Shown: positions 1 through 6,599 of the stretch, one piece after another
How positions within the stretch are numbered: position 1 is the stretch's first letter
Layout: each line of letters starts with the position of its first letter
DNA from: CAMBDR01 sp046597185
GTDB lineage: Bacteria; Pseudomonadota; Gammaproteobacteria; Burkholderiales; Burkholderiaceae_D
Reading direction: 5' to 3'
Assembly: GCA_046597185.1 (NCBI GenBank)
Contig: JBKJLF010000698.1
Location: forward strand, 1-8,469
DNA: 8,469 nt
Made by a program: the position numbers and the translations under genes
Notes under the pieces: generated by a model
What the model saw: only the letters and a program-made list of their open reading frames with translations
Told to the model about the DNA's origin: nothing
The model's database searches: none

Positions 1-402
1 CAAGGCCGGGCCGTGGCGATAACAACTGGTTAGCGGATACGTCGCCAAATTGGGAAAGGTGGTTTGAAAACGATGGCGCAGATATTGGTGATCCGCCCCC
101 TGCCAGGAATAAATCACCTGATCTTTATCGCCCGCACCACAAAAAAACGCGCCACTGGCTTGAATCAGGGCGGTCAACATACGAAAGGTAACCTCGTTCA
201 AATCGTGCAATTCATCCGCTGCAATCACCCGGTATTGCGCCAACCCGGCCAGGGCATCCGGCTGTTCAATCAGCGCTTGCACCAAATCATAAGCGGCATC
301 GCCAAAACCACGAAACTGCTGATCACGCAGGTTTTCGTATTCCAAAAACCATTGAGGAAACCATGTCGCCCGAATCCAATTCAACCAATTCAACCAACCC
401 AG
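1..402 (-). pseudogene. UvrD/Rep-like superfamily 1 helicase fragment (motifs II-IV), N-terminus missing, runs off the left edge
   Basis: The minus strand is open from an in-frame TAG at 403-405 to the window edge. It encodes superfamily 1A helicase motifs in the right order: motif II as ADELHDLN (positions about 199-219, equivalent to DEFQDTN), motif III as GAGDKDQVIYSWQGAD (about 91-138), and motif IV as YPLTSCYRHGPAL (about 1-39). The ATP-binding Walker A (motif I), normally more than 100 residues before motif II, is absent: only about 60 residues precede motif II. No convincing ATG or GTG start exists in frame. The most upstream residues are an odd W/N/L-rich string that is simply the complement of the Rpn gene's 5' end. 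The gene therefore looks 5'-truncated at about 345-365, where the plus-strand Rpn gene begins. Whether the C-terminal half continues intact to the left cannot be seen. It cannot work as a helicase without motif I. Confidence 0.85.
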
Positions 403-1344
403 CTAGCGCTGACCAGTACGATACGCCGTGAAAAATTGCATTGGAACGGCATTTCCAATTATTCATGGCGTTTTACTTCCCACTCGCCCACAAGCAAATC
501 GATTGGCGCGTGGAGCCAGAATTTCTCGACAAAGAGTTGCAAGCCATCACCAAAGACGCCTTGTTCGGCACCAAGCATGTGGATAAACTAGTCAAAGTGC
601 AACGCCATAACGGCGCAGACGATTGGATATGCATCCATATCGAAGTGCAAGTTGGACGCGAACCGCAATTTGCCAAACGCATGTTCGTCTACAACTATCG
701 CATTTTCGACCGTTATGACCGATCAGTTGCCAGCATGGCGGTATTGGGCGACGATGATCCGACCTGGATGCCCGAGCAATTTGGCTATGCCGCAATGGGT
801 TGTGAAATGGATTTTCGTTTCCCGATTGCCAAACTAGCTCATTTTGCCGCGCAAGAAGCGGCCTTGGAAGCCCACCCCAACCCCTTTGCACTGCTCACGC
901 TAGCCTACTTGCAGACGCGCGCTACCCGGCGTGACATGCACGCTCGCTATGATGTAAAATGCAAACTAATGCGCTTGCTACTATCGCAAAAAGTGGGATG
1001 CCACCGTGATCCGAGAATTTTTTCTGGTAATAGACTGGATGATGGGCTTACCAGAAGACTTGGCAACGAAACTAACGAGCGTTATCACCGAATTTGAAGA
1101 GGAGCGGAAAATGGAATATGTTAGTTCAATCGAGCGCATTAAGTTGGCACAAGCGCGGCAAGGGGGATTGCAAGAAGGCGAAGCCGCCATGCTAAGCCGT
1201 TTGCTAACCCAACGATTTAACAGCTTACCGGAAGCGGTACAAACGCAGGTAAACAATGCGTCGCGGGAACAGATACAGGCGTGGTTTGATCTCGCCGTGA
1301 AGGCGACCACTTTGGATGGGGTGTTTCAAGATTTATCACACTGA
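363..1344 (+). pseudogene. Rpn-family recombination-promoting nuclease/putative transposase with DUF4351-like C-terminus, disrupted
   Basis: The native start is probably ATG 363, which has a strong Shine-Dalgarno (GAGGAA, 354-359). Reading from there gives MSPESNSTNSTNPASADQYDTP followed by TGA at 429-431. The same frame then continues as KIALERHFQLFMAFYFPL, so one Trp codon (TGG) of the family's DTPWK-like motif has become a stop. The frame stays open to about 984, then shifts. The continuation in the next frame (KKWDATVIREFFLVIDWMM and onwards) joins smoothly to the stop at 1344. A 2-bp loss restores a protein of about 327 residues, normal for the family. PD-(D/E)XK-like residues are visible: D74 in VDKLVKV and E94-x-Q96 in HIEVQ. 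The C-terminus (EGEAAMLSRLLTQRF and onwards) resembles DUF4351. Rpn proteins are DNA nucleases that promote RecA-independent recombination. A shorter product could start at TTG 441 but would still be frameshifted. The gene is judged inactive. Confidence 0.88.
376..397 (+). repeat. 9-bp tandem repeat in the 5' end of the Rpn gene
   Basis: The unit CCAATTCAA occurs twice in full (376-384, 385-393), followed by a partial unit (CCAA). In frame it encodes an N-S-T run (NSTNSTN) near the N-terminus of the Rpn pseudogene. It also lies where the antisense helicase fragment ends, so it may mark the junction between the two genes. Low-complexity N-terminal expansions of this kind change length without breaking the frame. 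Confidence 0.7.
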
Positions 1345-1457
1345 TTGCAAGCAAACGACGGCCCAAGTCCGAAACGGCTGTTGCAAGGCATCACCTTCAT
1401 CAATATGTGATAGATAGTATGCCACGGGCACTTCTACCATGCAGATAAACTGCCCCC

Positions 1458-1492
1458 GTTGGTTCGCCAACCAACTGGTTTTCAACTATACT
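1458..1492 (+). promoter_or_regulatory. Probable promoter/operator of the MPE-STAND gene: 7-bp hairpin plus TATACT -10
   Basis: A perfect inverted repeat, GTTGGTT (1458-1464) and AACCAAC (1469-1475) around a 4-nt CGCC loop, is overlapped by a second one, AACCA/TGGTT (1469-1473/1476-1480). Twelve bases beyond the first hairpin is TATACT (1487-1492), a good -10 hexamer. The -35 is poor (TTCGCC, 1463-1468, 18-bp spacing), which suits an activated or tightly controlled promoter. Alternatively the hairpin could be a weak terminator for the Rpn gene, although no T-run of useful length follows. This is the only gap large enough to hold the promoter of the downstream gene. Confidence 0.45.
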
Positions 1493-1502
1493 AGCGCCTA
1501 AG

Positions 1503-1527
1503 CCATTGCCGCAGTTGCGGCAAATGG
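1503..1527 (+). promoter_or_regulatory. Palindrome in the putative 5' leader of the MPE-STAND gene
   Basis: CCATTGCCGCA (1503-1513), a 2-nt spacer (GT), then TGCGGCAAATGG (1516-1527). The arms pair over 11 positions with a single bulged base. If transcription starts about 7 nt after the TATACT box, this dyad lies at the very 5' end of the mRNA or at the transcription start. That position suits an operator or a leader hairpin. It would fall inside the coding region only if the distant in-frame TTG 1506 were the start. Confidence 0.5.
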
Positions 1528-1550
1528 CACCCCATCTGAAAGCCACTGCC

Positions 1551-4500
1551 ATGACAGTCCTGCTGCATTTAACCGACCTGCATTTTGGTTACGAAGGCGA
1601 CAAGCCTGCTGCCGCCGCGCAACGCACGCTTTGTTTAACTGCGCTGCTGCGCGAAATCGACACGCTGGCACCGGAATGGCGGCCTGCCTTTATCTGCATC
1701 TCGGGCGATTTGGTGTGGCGCGCGCTGGCTGCCGATTACGCGGCGCTTAAGACGTGGCTTGATGCGTTGCTGGCTTGCTGCGGTTTGGGCTACCAGCAGG
1801 TGATTGCCTGCGTTGGCAACCATGAAGTGAATCGCGCATTGGCTAAAACCGTGCCCCGCCCGGCTAGCGCGGCGGCAGCCGACCAGGCATTAATCGTACC
1901 AATGGCCGCGCATTATCTTGCACCGTTTGCAACATTTACCGATTTCTGCCGCAGCAACGGGATAGCGGCTTTGCAATTGGGCCAAGATGCATCCCATCTG
2001 GCCGGACAGGTTATGCTGGGCGGAATGCGCTTTGTGGTACTCAATTCCGCTTGGTGCTCGCAAGACGATAAGGACAAAGACACCCTGTGGCTTGGCCTGC
2101 CGCAACTTCAGGTAATGGCGGCGCAAGGCCAGTTGCCGCTGCTGGAACAGGACGCCAGCGCGCCCTTCACCATCGCTCTGATGCACCATCCGTTCGACTG
2201 GCTGCATGCCGACGACCACAACGCCAGCCCAGGCCGCCCCAACCCCAAAGACTATTTGGCGCTGCGCTGCCATATTCTGCTGACCGGGCATACCCATGGC
2301 GAAGTGCGCGACCCCGACCAAATTACGCGCGGCGCGTGGCATTTTACTGGGGGTGCCAGCTATGCGGGGGCGGATTATGAAAACAGTTTCAGGTTGATTC
2401 GGCTTGAAGCGGGGCAGTTGGCTTACCGTTCGTTTAAATTTGATCCGCGTTCGGCCAAACACGCTTGGCGTGCGCACGCGCTGCAAACACTGCCATTAGC
2501 GGCGGCAAAAGCTAGTACACCCGCCAAAGCAACACCGCATGGAATGGGGAAATTGGGGCCAAGGGCGCGCAATAGCGACTTGATCGACCGCATCGCCCTA
2601 ACCGACATCATCGACATCATCGACATCTCCCGCATCGACCAATACGTACCCACGCAATTGATCGGGCGAGAAAGCGAAACCGCGCTGCTGGCGGGCGCTT
2701 GGGATTTGGCGCTGCAAAACGCCACGCAGCGCCCACGCATCCTTAGTTTTGTGGCGCTGGGTGGCGCGGGCAAGACATCCTTGGTGGCAAAATGGGCTGC
2801 CAGCTTGGCGGCAAACGACTGGCCGGGGTGCGATGCGGTGTTTGCGTGGTCGTTTTACAGCCAAGGCAGTACCGACCAAGTCGCCGCATCGGCAGATTTG
2901 TTCATCAATGCGGCTTTGATCCGTTTTGGCGATGCGGCCATAGCAAGCAGCAACAGTAGCGGGCATGACAAAGGCCAGCGGCTGGCCGAACTGGTGGGCC
3001 AGCAGCGCACGCTGTTGCTGCTGGACGGGCTGGAACCCTTGCAATACCCGCCAACATCGTCCATGCAGGGCGAACTCAAGGATCAAGCCATGCTGGCGCT
3101 GCTAAAAGGCTTGGCAGCGCGCAACGCCGGGCTGTGCGTGCTGACCACGCGCTCCGCTATTGCTGATTTAAATTGCTATAACGGGAGTACGGCTCAAGAA
3201 CACTACCTCACGCGCCTGTCCGCGCCTGCGGGCGTGGCGCTCCTACGCGCATGCGGCGTGCGCGGCACGCAAGACGAGTTTGATGCCGTGGTGGAACAAA
3301 TCCAAGGGCACGCGCTGAGTTTACAGTTGCTGGGCAGCTATCTGCGCGATGCGCACGGCGGCGACATCAGGCAGCGCCATTTGGTCACACTTGCGGTGGC
3401 GGACGGCAGGCACCATGCTTTTCATGTGATGGATGCGTATGTGCGCTGGTTTGCGGGCGATGGGGTGGCAGGGCGGCGCGCACTGGCGTTGTTGCGCTTA
3501 ATGGGCTTATTTGACCGTCCGGCGGCGGGCGATTGCGTGGCGGCGCTGCTACAAACGCCGCCTATTCCGGGTTTGACTGATGAATTGTTGGTGGCAAGCG
3601 AGGCACAGCGCAATATCACGCAGTCGCGATTGGAAGAGGCTAAACTGCTGACGGTGCAGATAGATGAAGCGGGCGAGTTGGTAGCGCTAACCGCCCACCC
3701 GCTGGTGCGAGAATATTTTGCGGCGGAGTTACAAACCAAGCAAGCGCCGGCATGGCAGGCGGCGCACCAGCGCTTGTTTGAACATTTGTGCCAGACCACG
3801 GGGGATAAAAAAGCTAAGCCAACGCTGGAGGACTTACAGCCTTTGTACCAAGCGGTGGCACATGGTTGTTTGGCGGGTTTATATGAACGGGCACGGAAAG
3901 ATGTATATCGCGACCGTATTTTTCGCGGCCATGCCTGTTACAGTACCGATATACTCGGCGCATACAGTTACGATCTCGGCGTATTGGCATGTTTTTTTAA
4001 GCACCCTTGGGATATACCTGCGATTGGGCTTCCAGAAACTGAGCAAGCTTGGCTACGGGCACAAGCTGGCTATTGCCTACGTGCGATGGGACAACTACCC
4101 AATGCGCATAAGCTGATGCTGGCCGCGCTGGCGATGTTTGTCAAACTCCAAGAAAGGGAAAAAAGTGCTGTCGCCGCAAATAACGTAAGTGAATTGGAAC
4201 TTGTTCTTGGTAAATTTGACGAAGCATTCAAGCATATTGATGATGCCGTGGAATATGCCAAGTCAAGCGGCGAGATAGTTCAGCAAATGATCACTCGCGC
4301 AAACCGTGCTTATGCCCTGCATCAAGTTCAAAACCAGCCTCAAGCCCAAGCCGAGTGGAATGAGATTATCAATGGTTTGCCCCGTAACGCGCATGATGTG
4401 CTACCTTGTTTGCCTTGTTTTCAATATTCTGAACTACAAATGGAAGCAGTCGAACGTGGCGCATGGAAACGCTACTTGCGCCACACCATTTTTCAAACCA

Positions 4501-5045
4501 TACCAGTGCAGCCAGTCTGTGATGCGGTAACTGCACGCGCAGCGCAAGCGTTATCACAAGCAAATGATGTCATGCTCGATATAGGACTCGCCTATCTTAC
4601 CTTGGGCCGCGCCGCGCTGTACACGGCGCTGCTAGCCGCTGGCCCTTTGCCCCCCTGCCAAGACCACCTGCAACACGCCGTCGATGGGCTGCGCCGCTCT
4701 CGCGACAGTGACCACCTCCCCCGCGCCCTACTCACCCGCGCCTGGCTACGCGCCCACAATGGCACGCTAACTGGCCCCGCCAGCGCGCAAGCCGACTTGG
4801 ACGAAGCCTGGCAAATCGCCGCACGCGGCCCCATGCCGCTCCATATGGCCGACATCCACCTCACCCGCGCCCGCCTGTTCGCCCGCCTAGCGAGCGCAGC
4901 GCACGCCTACCCGCCCACATGGCACTCACCCGCACACGACCTACGCGAAGCGCGCCGCCTAATCGAAAAACACGGCTATTGGCGCAGAAAAGAAGAGTTG
5001 GAGGATGCCGAAGCCGCGATTCTCCCGCCCCACCGCACCACCTAA
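1551..5045 (+). CDS. Metallophosphoesterase-STAND NTPase-TPR protein (candidate antiphage/conflict protein)
   Basis: The product is 1164 residues in three modules. (1) Calcineurin-like metallophosphoesterase, about 1-310, with every metal-binding motif intact: DLH (9-11), GD (52-53), GNHE (89-92), HH (212-213) and GHTH (246-249). (2) STAND/NB-ARC-like P-loop NTPase, about 370-725: entry motif LIGRE, Walker A GGAGKT (404-409), Walker B LLLLD (488-492), a TTR sensor (532-534) and an HPLVREYF winged-helix motif (716-723). (3) A helical, TPR-like C-terminus, about 835-1164. There is no signal peptide or membrane segment, so it is cytosolic. STAND proteins with an N-terminal effector and C-terminal repeats sense a ligand, oligomerise with ATP and fire the effector. 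Here that would be hydrolysis of a phosphoester such as nucleic acid or a nucleotide, with substrate unknown. Start 1551 was chosen because MTVLLHLTDLHFG fits the usual start of the MPE fold. ATG 1524 and TTG 1506 are in frame but lack a better ribosome site. It overlaps the next unit as TAATG. Confidence 0.9.
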   Translation: MTVLLHLTDLHFGYEGDKPAAAAQRTLCLTALLREIDTLAPEWRPAFICISGDLVWRALAADYAALKTWLDALLACCGLGYQQVIACVGNHEVNRALAKTVPRPASAAAADQALIVPMAAHYLAPFATFTDFCRSNGIAALQLGQDASHLAGQVMLGGMRFVVLNSAWCSQDDKDKDTLWLGLPQLQVMAAQGQLPLLEQDASAPFTIALMHHPFDWLHADDHNASPGRPNPKDYLALRCHILLTGHTHGEVRDPDQITRGAWHFTGGASYAGADYENSFRLIRLEAGQLAYRSFKFDPRSAKHAWRAHALQTLPLAAAKASTPAKATPHGMGKLGPRARNSDLIDRIALTDIIDIIDISRIDQYVPTQLIGRESETALLAGAWDLALQNATQRPRILSFVALGGAGKTSLVAKWAASLAANDWPGCDAVFAWSFYSQGSTDQVAASADLFINAALIRFGDAAIASSNSSGHDKGQRLAELVGQQRTLLLLDGLEPLQYPPTSSMQGELKDQAMLALLKGLAARNAGLCVLTTRSAIADLNCYNGSTAQEHYLTRLSAPAGVALLRACGVRGTQDEFDAVVEQIQGHALSLQLLGSYLRDAHGGDIRQRHLVTLAVADGRHHAFHVMDAYVRWFAGDGVAGRRALALLRLMGLFDRPAAGDCVAALLQTPPIPGLTDELLVASEAQRNITQSRLEEAKLLTVQIDEAGELVALTAHPLVREYFAAELQTKQAPAWQAAHQRLFEHLCQTTGDKKAKPTLEDLQPLYQAVAHGCLAGLYERARKDVYRDRIFRGHACYSTDILGAYSYDLGVLACFFKHPWDIPAIGLPETEQAWLRAQAGYCLRAMGQLPNAHKLMLAALAMFVKLQEREKSAVAANNVSELELVLGKFDEAFKHIDDAVEYAKSSGEIVQQMITRANRAYALHQVQNQPQAQAEWNEIINGLPRNAHDVLPCLPCFQYSELQMEAVERGAWKRYLRHTIFQTIPVQPVCDAVTARAAQALSQANDVMLDIGLAYLTLGRAALYTALLAAGPLPPCQDHLQHAVDGLRRSRDSDHLPRALLTRAWLRAHNGTLTGPASAQADLDEAWQIAARGPMPLHMADIHLTRARLFARLASAAHAYPPTWHSPAHDLREARRLIEKHGYWRRKEELEDAEAAILPPHRTT
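2604..2627 (+). repeat. In-frame 9-bp tandem repeat in the MPE-NTPase linker
   Basis: The unit GACATCATC occurs twice (2604-2612, 2613-2621), followed by GACATC. It encodes DIIDIIDI (residues 352-359), just before the LIGRE entry motif of the NTPase. It therefore sits in the hinge between effector and ATPase and can change length without breaking the frame. Confidence 0.75.
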
Positions 5046-5098
5046 TGAGCCAAAACCACACTGCCGCCAACGCCGCACCGCCCTTTATGCCGACATGA
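5045..5098 (+). CDS. Possible 17-residue coupling ORF between the STAND and HATPase genes
   Basis: The stop of the STAND gene overlaps an ATG as TAATG (5043-5047). This opens a 17-codon frame, MSQNHTAANAAPPFMPT, which ends in TGA 5096-5098. That stop overlaps the likely ATG of the next gene (ATG 5095-5097, written ATGA). It has no Shine-Dalgarno of its own; translation would rely on re-initiation. It may be a coupling device, the remaining start of a longer ancestral AlbA_2/HATPase gene, or chance. The peptide has no recognisable homology. Confidence 0.3.
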   Translation: MSQNHTAANAAPPFMPT

Positions 5099-6252
5099 GC
5101 GACCTAGACGATCAAGCACTACAGGTGGCGCGCAAGAACTTCCAAAGCAAGTTCCCAGACAAAGCCGCTGAAATGGCGACTTGGGATGATCCGACGTTCT
5201 TAAACAAAGCCAAGCTCACCATCAAAGGCAAGCTCACGCGCACCGCCCTAATGCTCTTGGGCAAAGACGAAGCAGAACACTTTCTGCTGCCAGCCGACAT
5301 AAAAATTCGCTGGCTGCTCAAAGACCAGCAAGGCAACGACCGCGATCACGCCCTGTTCGGCATGCCACTGCTACTCGCGGTAGATAAGGCATATGCCAAA
5401 ATCCGTAACCTCAAATACCGCTACATCGGCGAAGGTACTTTATTCCCCGAAGAAATTGATCAATATGAACCGTATGCCATCCGTGAAGCCCTGAATAATT
5501 GCATCGCCCATCAAGATTACAGCTTGGCCGGGCGCATCAATGTGATCGAACGGGAAGACAGCCTGAGCTTTACCAACCTAGGTGACTTCGTACCCGGCGA
5601 CGTGCAGCGGGTGGTATTAGAAGACGCACCGGAAGAACATTACCGCAACCGCTTTCTATGCAGCGCCATGTTCAATTTGAAAATGGTCGATACCGCTGGT
5701 GGTGGAATTCGGAAAATGTTCTTGTTCCAAAGAGCGCGCTTCTTCCCCTTGCCTGATTATGAATTGGTAAATCACCGTGTCAGCCTGACGCTTACCAGCA
5801 AGATTTTGAACATGGATTACGCCCGCTTACTCGCCAGCAACGGCGAACTTAACATCATTGAAGTGATGGCACTCGACAAAGTGCAAAAGAAGCAGACACT
5901 GAGCGCCGACGAGGAAAAGCTTCTGAAAGCCAAAGCGCTCATTGAGGGCCGCAAACCGAATTTTTTTATCGCCAAACCATTAGCACAGCAAACCGGACAA
6001 AAGGCGGCTTACAGCAAGCACAAGGCATTTGACAAACAGTACTATCTTGACTTAATCTGTAAAGCAATCGCAGAACATGGCTCACTCACGCGCAGTGACA
6101 TCGACGAGTTGCTTTGGAAAAAATTGCCTGATTGGATGGATGAAAAACAGCGAAAAAATAAAGTTGGCAATTTAATCACTGAGTTGCGCAAAAATCACAA
6201 GATTGAAAACAGTGGCTCACCTAAGAAGCCTGAATGGATACTCTTAAAATAA
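5095..6252 (+). CDS. COG2865-like ATP-binding (HATPase_c_4)/winged-helix protein lacking the AlbA_2 domain
   Basis: From ATG 5095 the product has 385 residues. It carries the GHKL-type ATP-binding region of the COG2865 'transcriptional regulator' family: REALNNCIAHQDYS (N-box, about 130-143), FTNLGDFVPG (following glycine loop) and GGGIRKMF (202-209). A C-terminal winged helix (about 325-385, SLTRSDIDELL to the end) may bind DNA. Most relatives begin with an AlbA_2 domain (EFK-type motifs) of 100-150 residues. Here the protein begins right at the segment that normally follows it (SDLDDQALQVARKNF), so the AlbA_2 part is missing. An upstream in-frame ATG at 5005, behind a close GGAGG-like site, gives 415 residues, but the extra 30 look like out-of-frame STAND sequence. 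Tight overlap with the STAND gene suggests one operon. It could act as a regulator or partner of the STAND protein (inference). It is possibly a truncated remnant. Confidence 0.82.
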   Translation: MSDLDDQALQVARKNFQSKFPDKAAEMATWDDPTFLNKAKLTIKGKLTRTALMLLGKDEAEHFLLPADIKIRWLLKDQQGNDRDHALFGMPLLLAVDKAYAKIRNLKYRYIGEGTLFPEEIDQYEPYAIREALNNCIAHQDYSLAGRINVIEREDSLSFTNLGDFVPGDVQRVVLEDAPEEHYRNRFLCSAMFNLKMVDTAGGGIRKMFLFQRARFFPLPDYELVNHRVSLTLTSKILNMDYARLLASNGELNIIEVMALDKVQKKQTLSADEEKLLKAKALIEGRKPNFFIAKPLAQQTGQKAAYSKHKAFDKQYYLDLICKAIAEHGSLTRSDIDELLWKKLPDWMDEKQRKNKVGNLITELRKNHKIENSGSPKKPEWILLK

Positions 6253-6265
6253 TCGCCGAAGGCGA
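6253..6265 (+). terminator. Short hairpin directly after the HATPase gene stop
   Basis: TCGCC-GAA-GGCGA begins at the base after the TAA (6250-6252). The stem is 5 bp and GC-rich, but no T-run follows, only AATTT. It may be an mRNA 3'-end hairpin or a poor intrinsic terminator. Confidence 0.3.
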
Positions 6266-6301
6266 ATTTAAGTGTAATTTTAAGAGTAAATTTAAGAGTA
6301 A
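6266..6301 (+). repeat. Three 12-bp tandem iteron-like repeats (consensus WTTTAAGWGTAA)
   Basis: ATTTAAGTGTAA (6266-6277), TTTTAAGAGTAA (6278-6289) and ATTTAAGAGTAA (6290-6301) are head to tail. A further related copy (TTTTAAGTGCAA) lies at 6385-6396. An inverted one, matching over 10 bases (ACTCTTAAAA, 6240-6249), covers the last codons of the HATPase gene. Spacing of 12 bp is close to one helical turn, as in operators or iterons. They lie next to a gene for a winged-helix protein, so autoregulation is possible but unproven. Confidence 0.65.
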
Positions 6302-6362
6302 ATGCCGATTTAGCCGAAAAAATCTCAACTATATCAACAGCTTATGATTTTTGACATTCAAC

Positions 6363-6388
6363 GCGGCTATGCAAAATCGGCCGCTTTT
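6363..6388 (+). terminator. Weak intrinsic-terminator-like hairpin
   Basis: GCGGC (6363-6367) and GCCGC (6380-6384), 12 nt apart, are followed by TTTT. The stem is short and the loop long, so termination would be inefficient. A wider imperfect dyad (GCCGATTT-AGCCG at 6304-6316 against its complement at 6365-6382) overlaps it. Confidence 0.25.
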
Positions 6389-6440
6389 AAGTGCAAAAGC
6401 AAACGCCACAACAAGCGGGTAAACCAATAGGAGGCAAACC

Positions 6441-6503
6441 GTGACGAGCAAACCACCCCAAACTGGCGGCGCGGCTGGCATGCGCGTCCTTAAAAACAAC
6501 TAA
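6441..6503 (+). CDS. 20-residue small ORF with a perfect Shine-Dalgarno
   Basis: AGGAGG (6429-6434) lies 6 nt before GTG 6441, an optimal arrangement. The frame is GTG-ACG-AGC onward and ends at TAA 6501, giving a 20-residue peptide beginning MTSKPPQTGG and ending RVLKNN. No homology is recognised. It could be a leader peptide, or the 5' stump of a lost gene whose remainder was replaced by the palindromic repeat starting 20 nt downstream. The strength of the ribosome site in otherwise non-coding, A-rich DNA is the main reason to list it. Confidence 0.35.
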   Translation: MTSKPPQTGGAAGMRVLKNN

Positions 6504-6522
6504 AAAAAACTAGCAAAAAACC

Positions 6523-6571
6523 ACCATCGTTACCATATCGAGCATATCCTCGATATGGTCGGCCAAGTAGC
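6523..6571 (+). repeat. 49-bp palindromic repeat, copy 1 (upstream of dinD)
   Basis: Core palindrome: ACCATATCGAG (6532-6542), spacer CATATC, CTCGATATGGT (6549-6559); the 11-bp arms are perfect. It is flanked by ACCATCGTT on the left and CGGCCAAGTAGC on the right. It matches copy 2 (7802-7850) at 48 of 49 positions, the only difference being G6561 against T7840. The match extends beyond the palindrome, which favours a dispersed element over a bare operator. It ends 20 bp before the likely -10 of dinD, so it could also bind a regulator. Confidence 0.9.
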
Positions 6572-6590
6572 TAATTTTCGTCAATTTGTC

Positions 6591-6599
6591 TGCTACAAT
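6591..6599 (+). promoter_or_regulatory. Probable extended -10 promoter of dinD
   Basis: TGC-TACAAT (6591-6599) is an extended -10 element (TGn then a TATAAT-like hexamer). No good -35 is found 16-18 bp upstream, which is tolerated with an extended -10. It would give a leader of about 45 nt before ATG 6651. No LexA box of the CTG-N10-CAG type was found between the palindromic repeat and the gene. Confidence 0.5.

Noticed and set aside
64..591. Plus-strand ORF of 175 codons
   Set aside because: It is the complement of the helicase fragment followed by an out-of-frame read through the Rpn gene. No family is recognised, whereas the minus strand carries clear helicase motifs.
1006..1344. Separate 112-codon gene starting at GTG 1006
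   Set aside because: It is the shifted continuation of the Rpn gene. Its first residues (IREFFLVIDWMM) are internal in the family, and it has no ribosome site of its own.
1890..2486. Long minus-strand ORF of 198 codons inside the STAND gene
   Set aside because: Shadow of the metallophosphoesterase domain, whose catalytic motifs are all on the plus strand.
6266..6301. Plasmid replication origin
   Set aside because: The 12-bp repeats resemble iterons, but no Rep initiator gene, DnaA box or clear origin structure was seen nearby.
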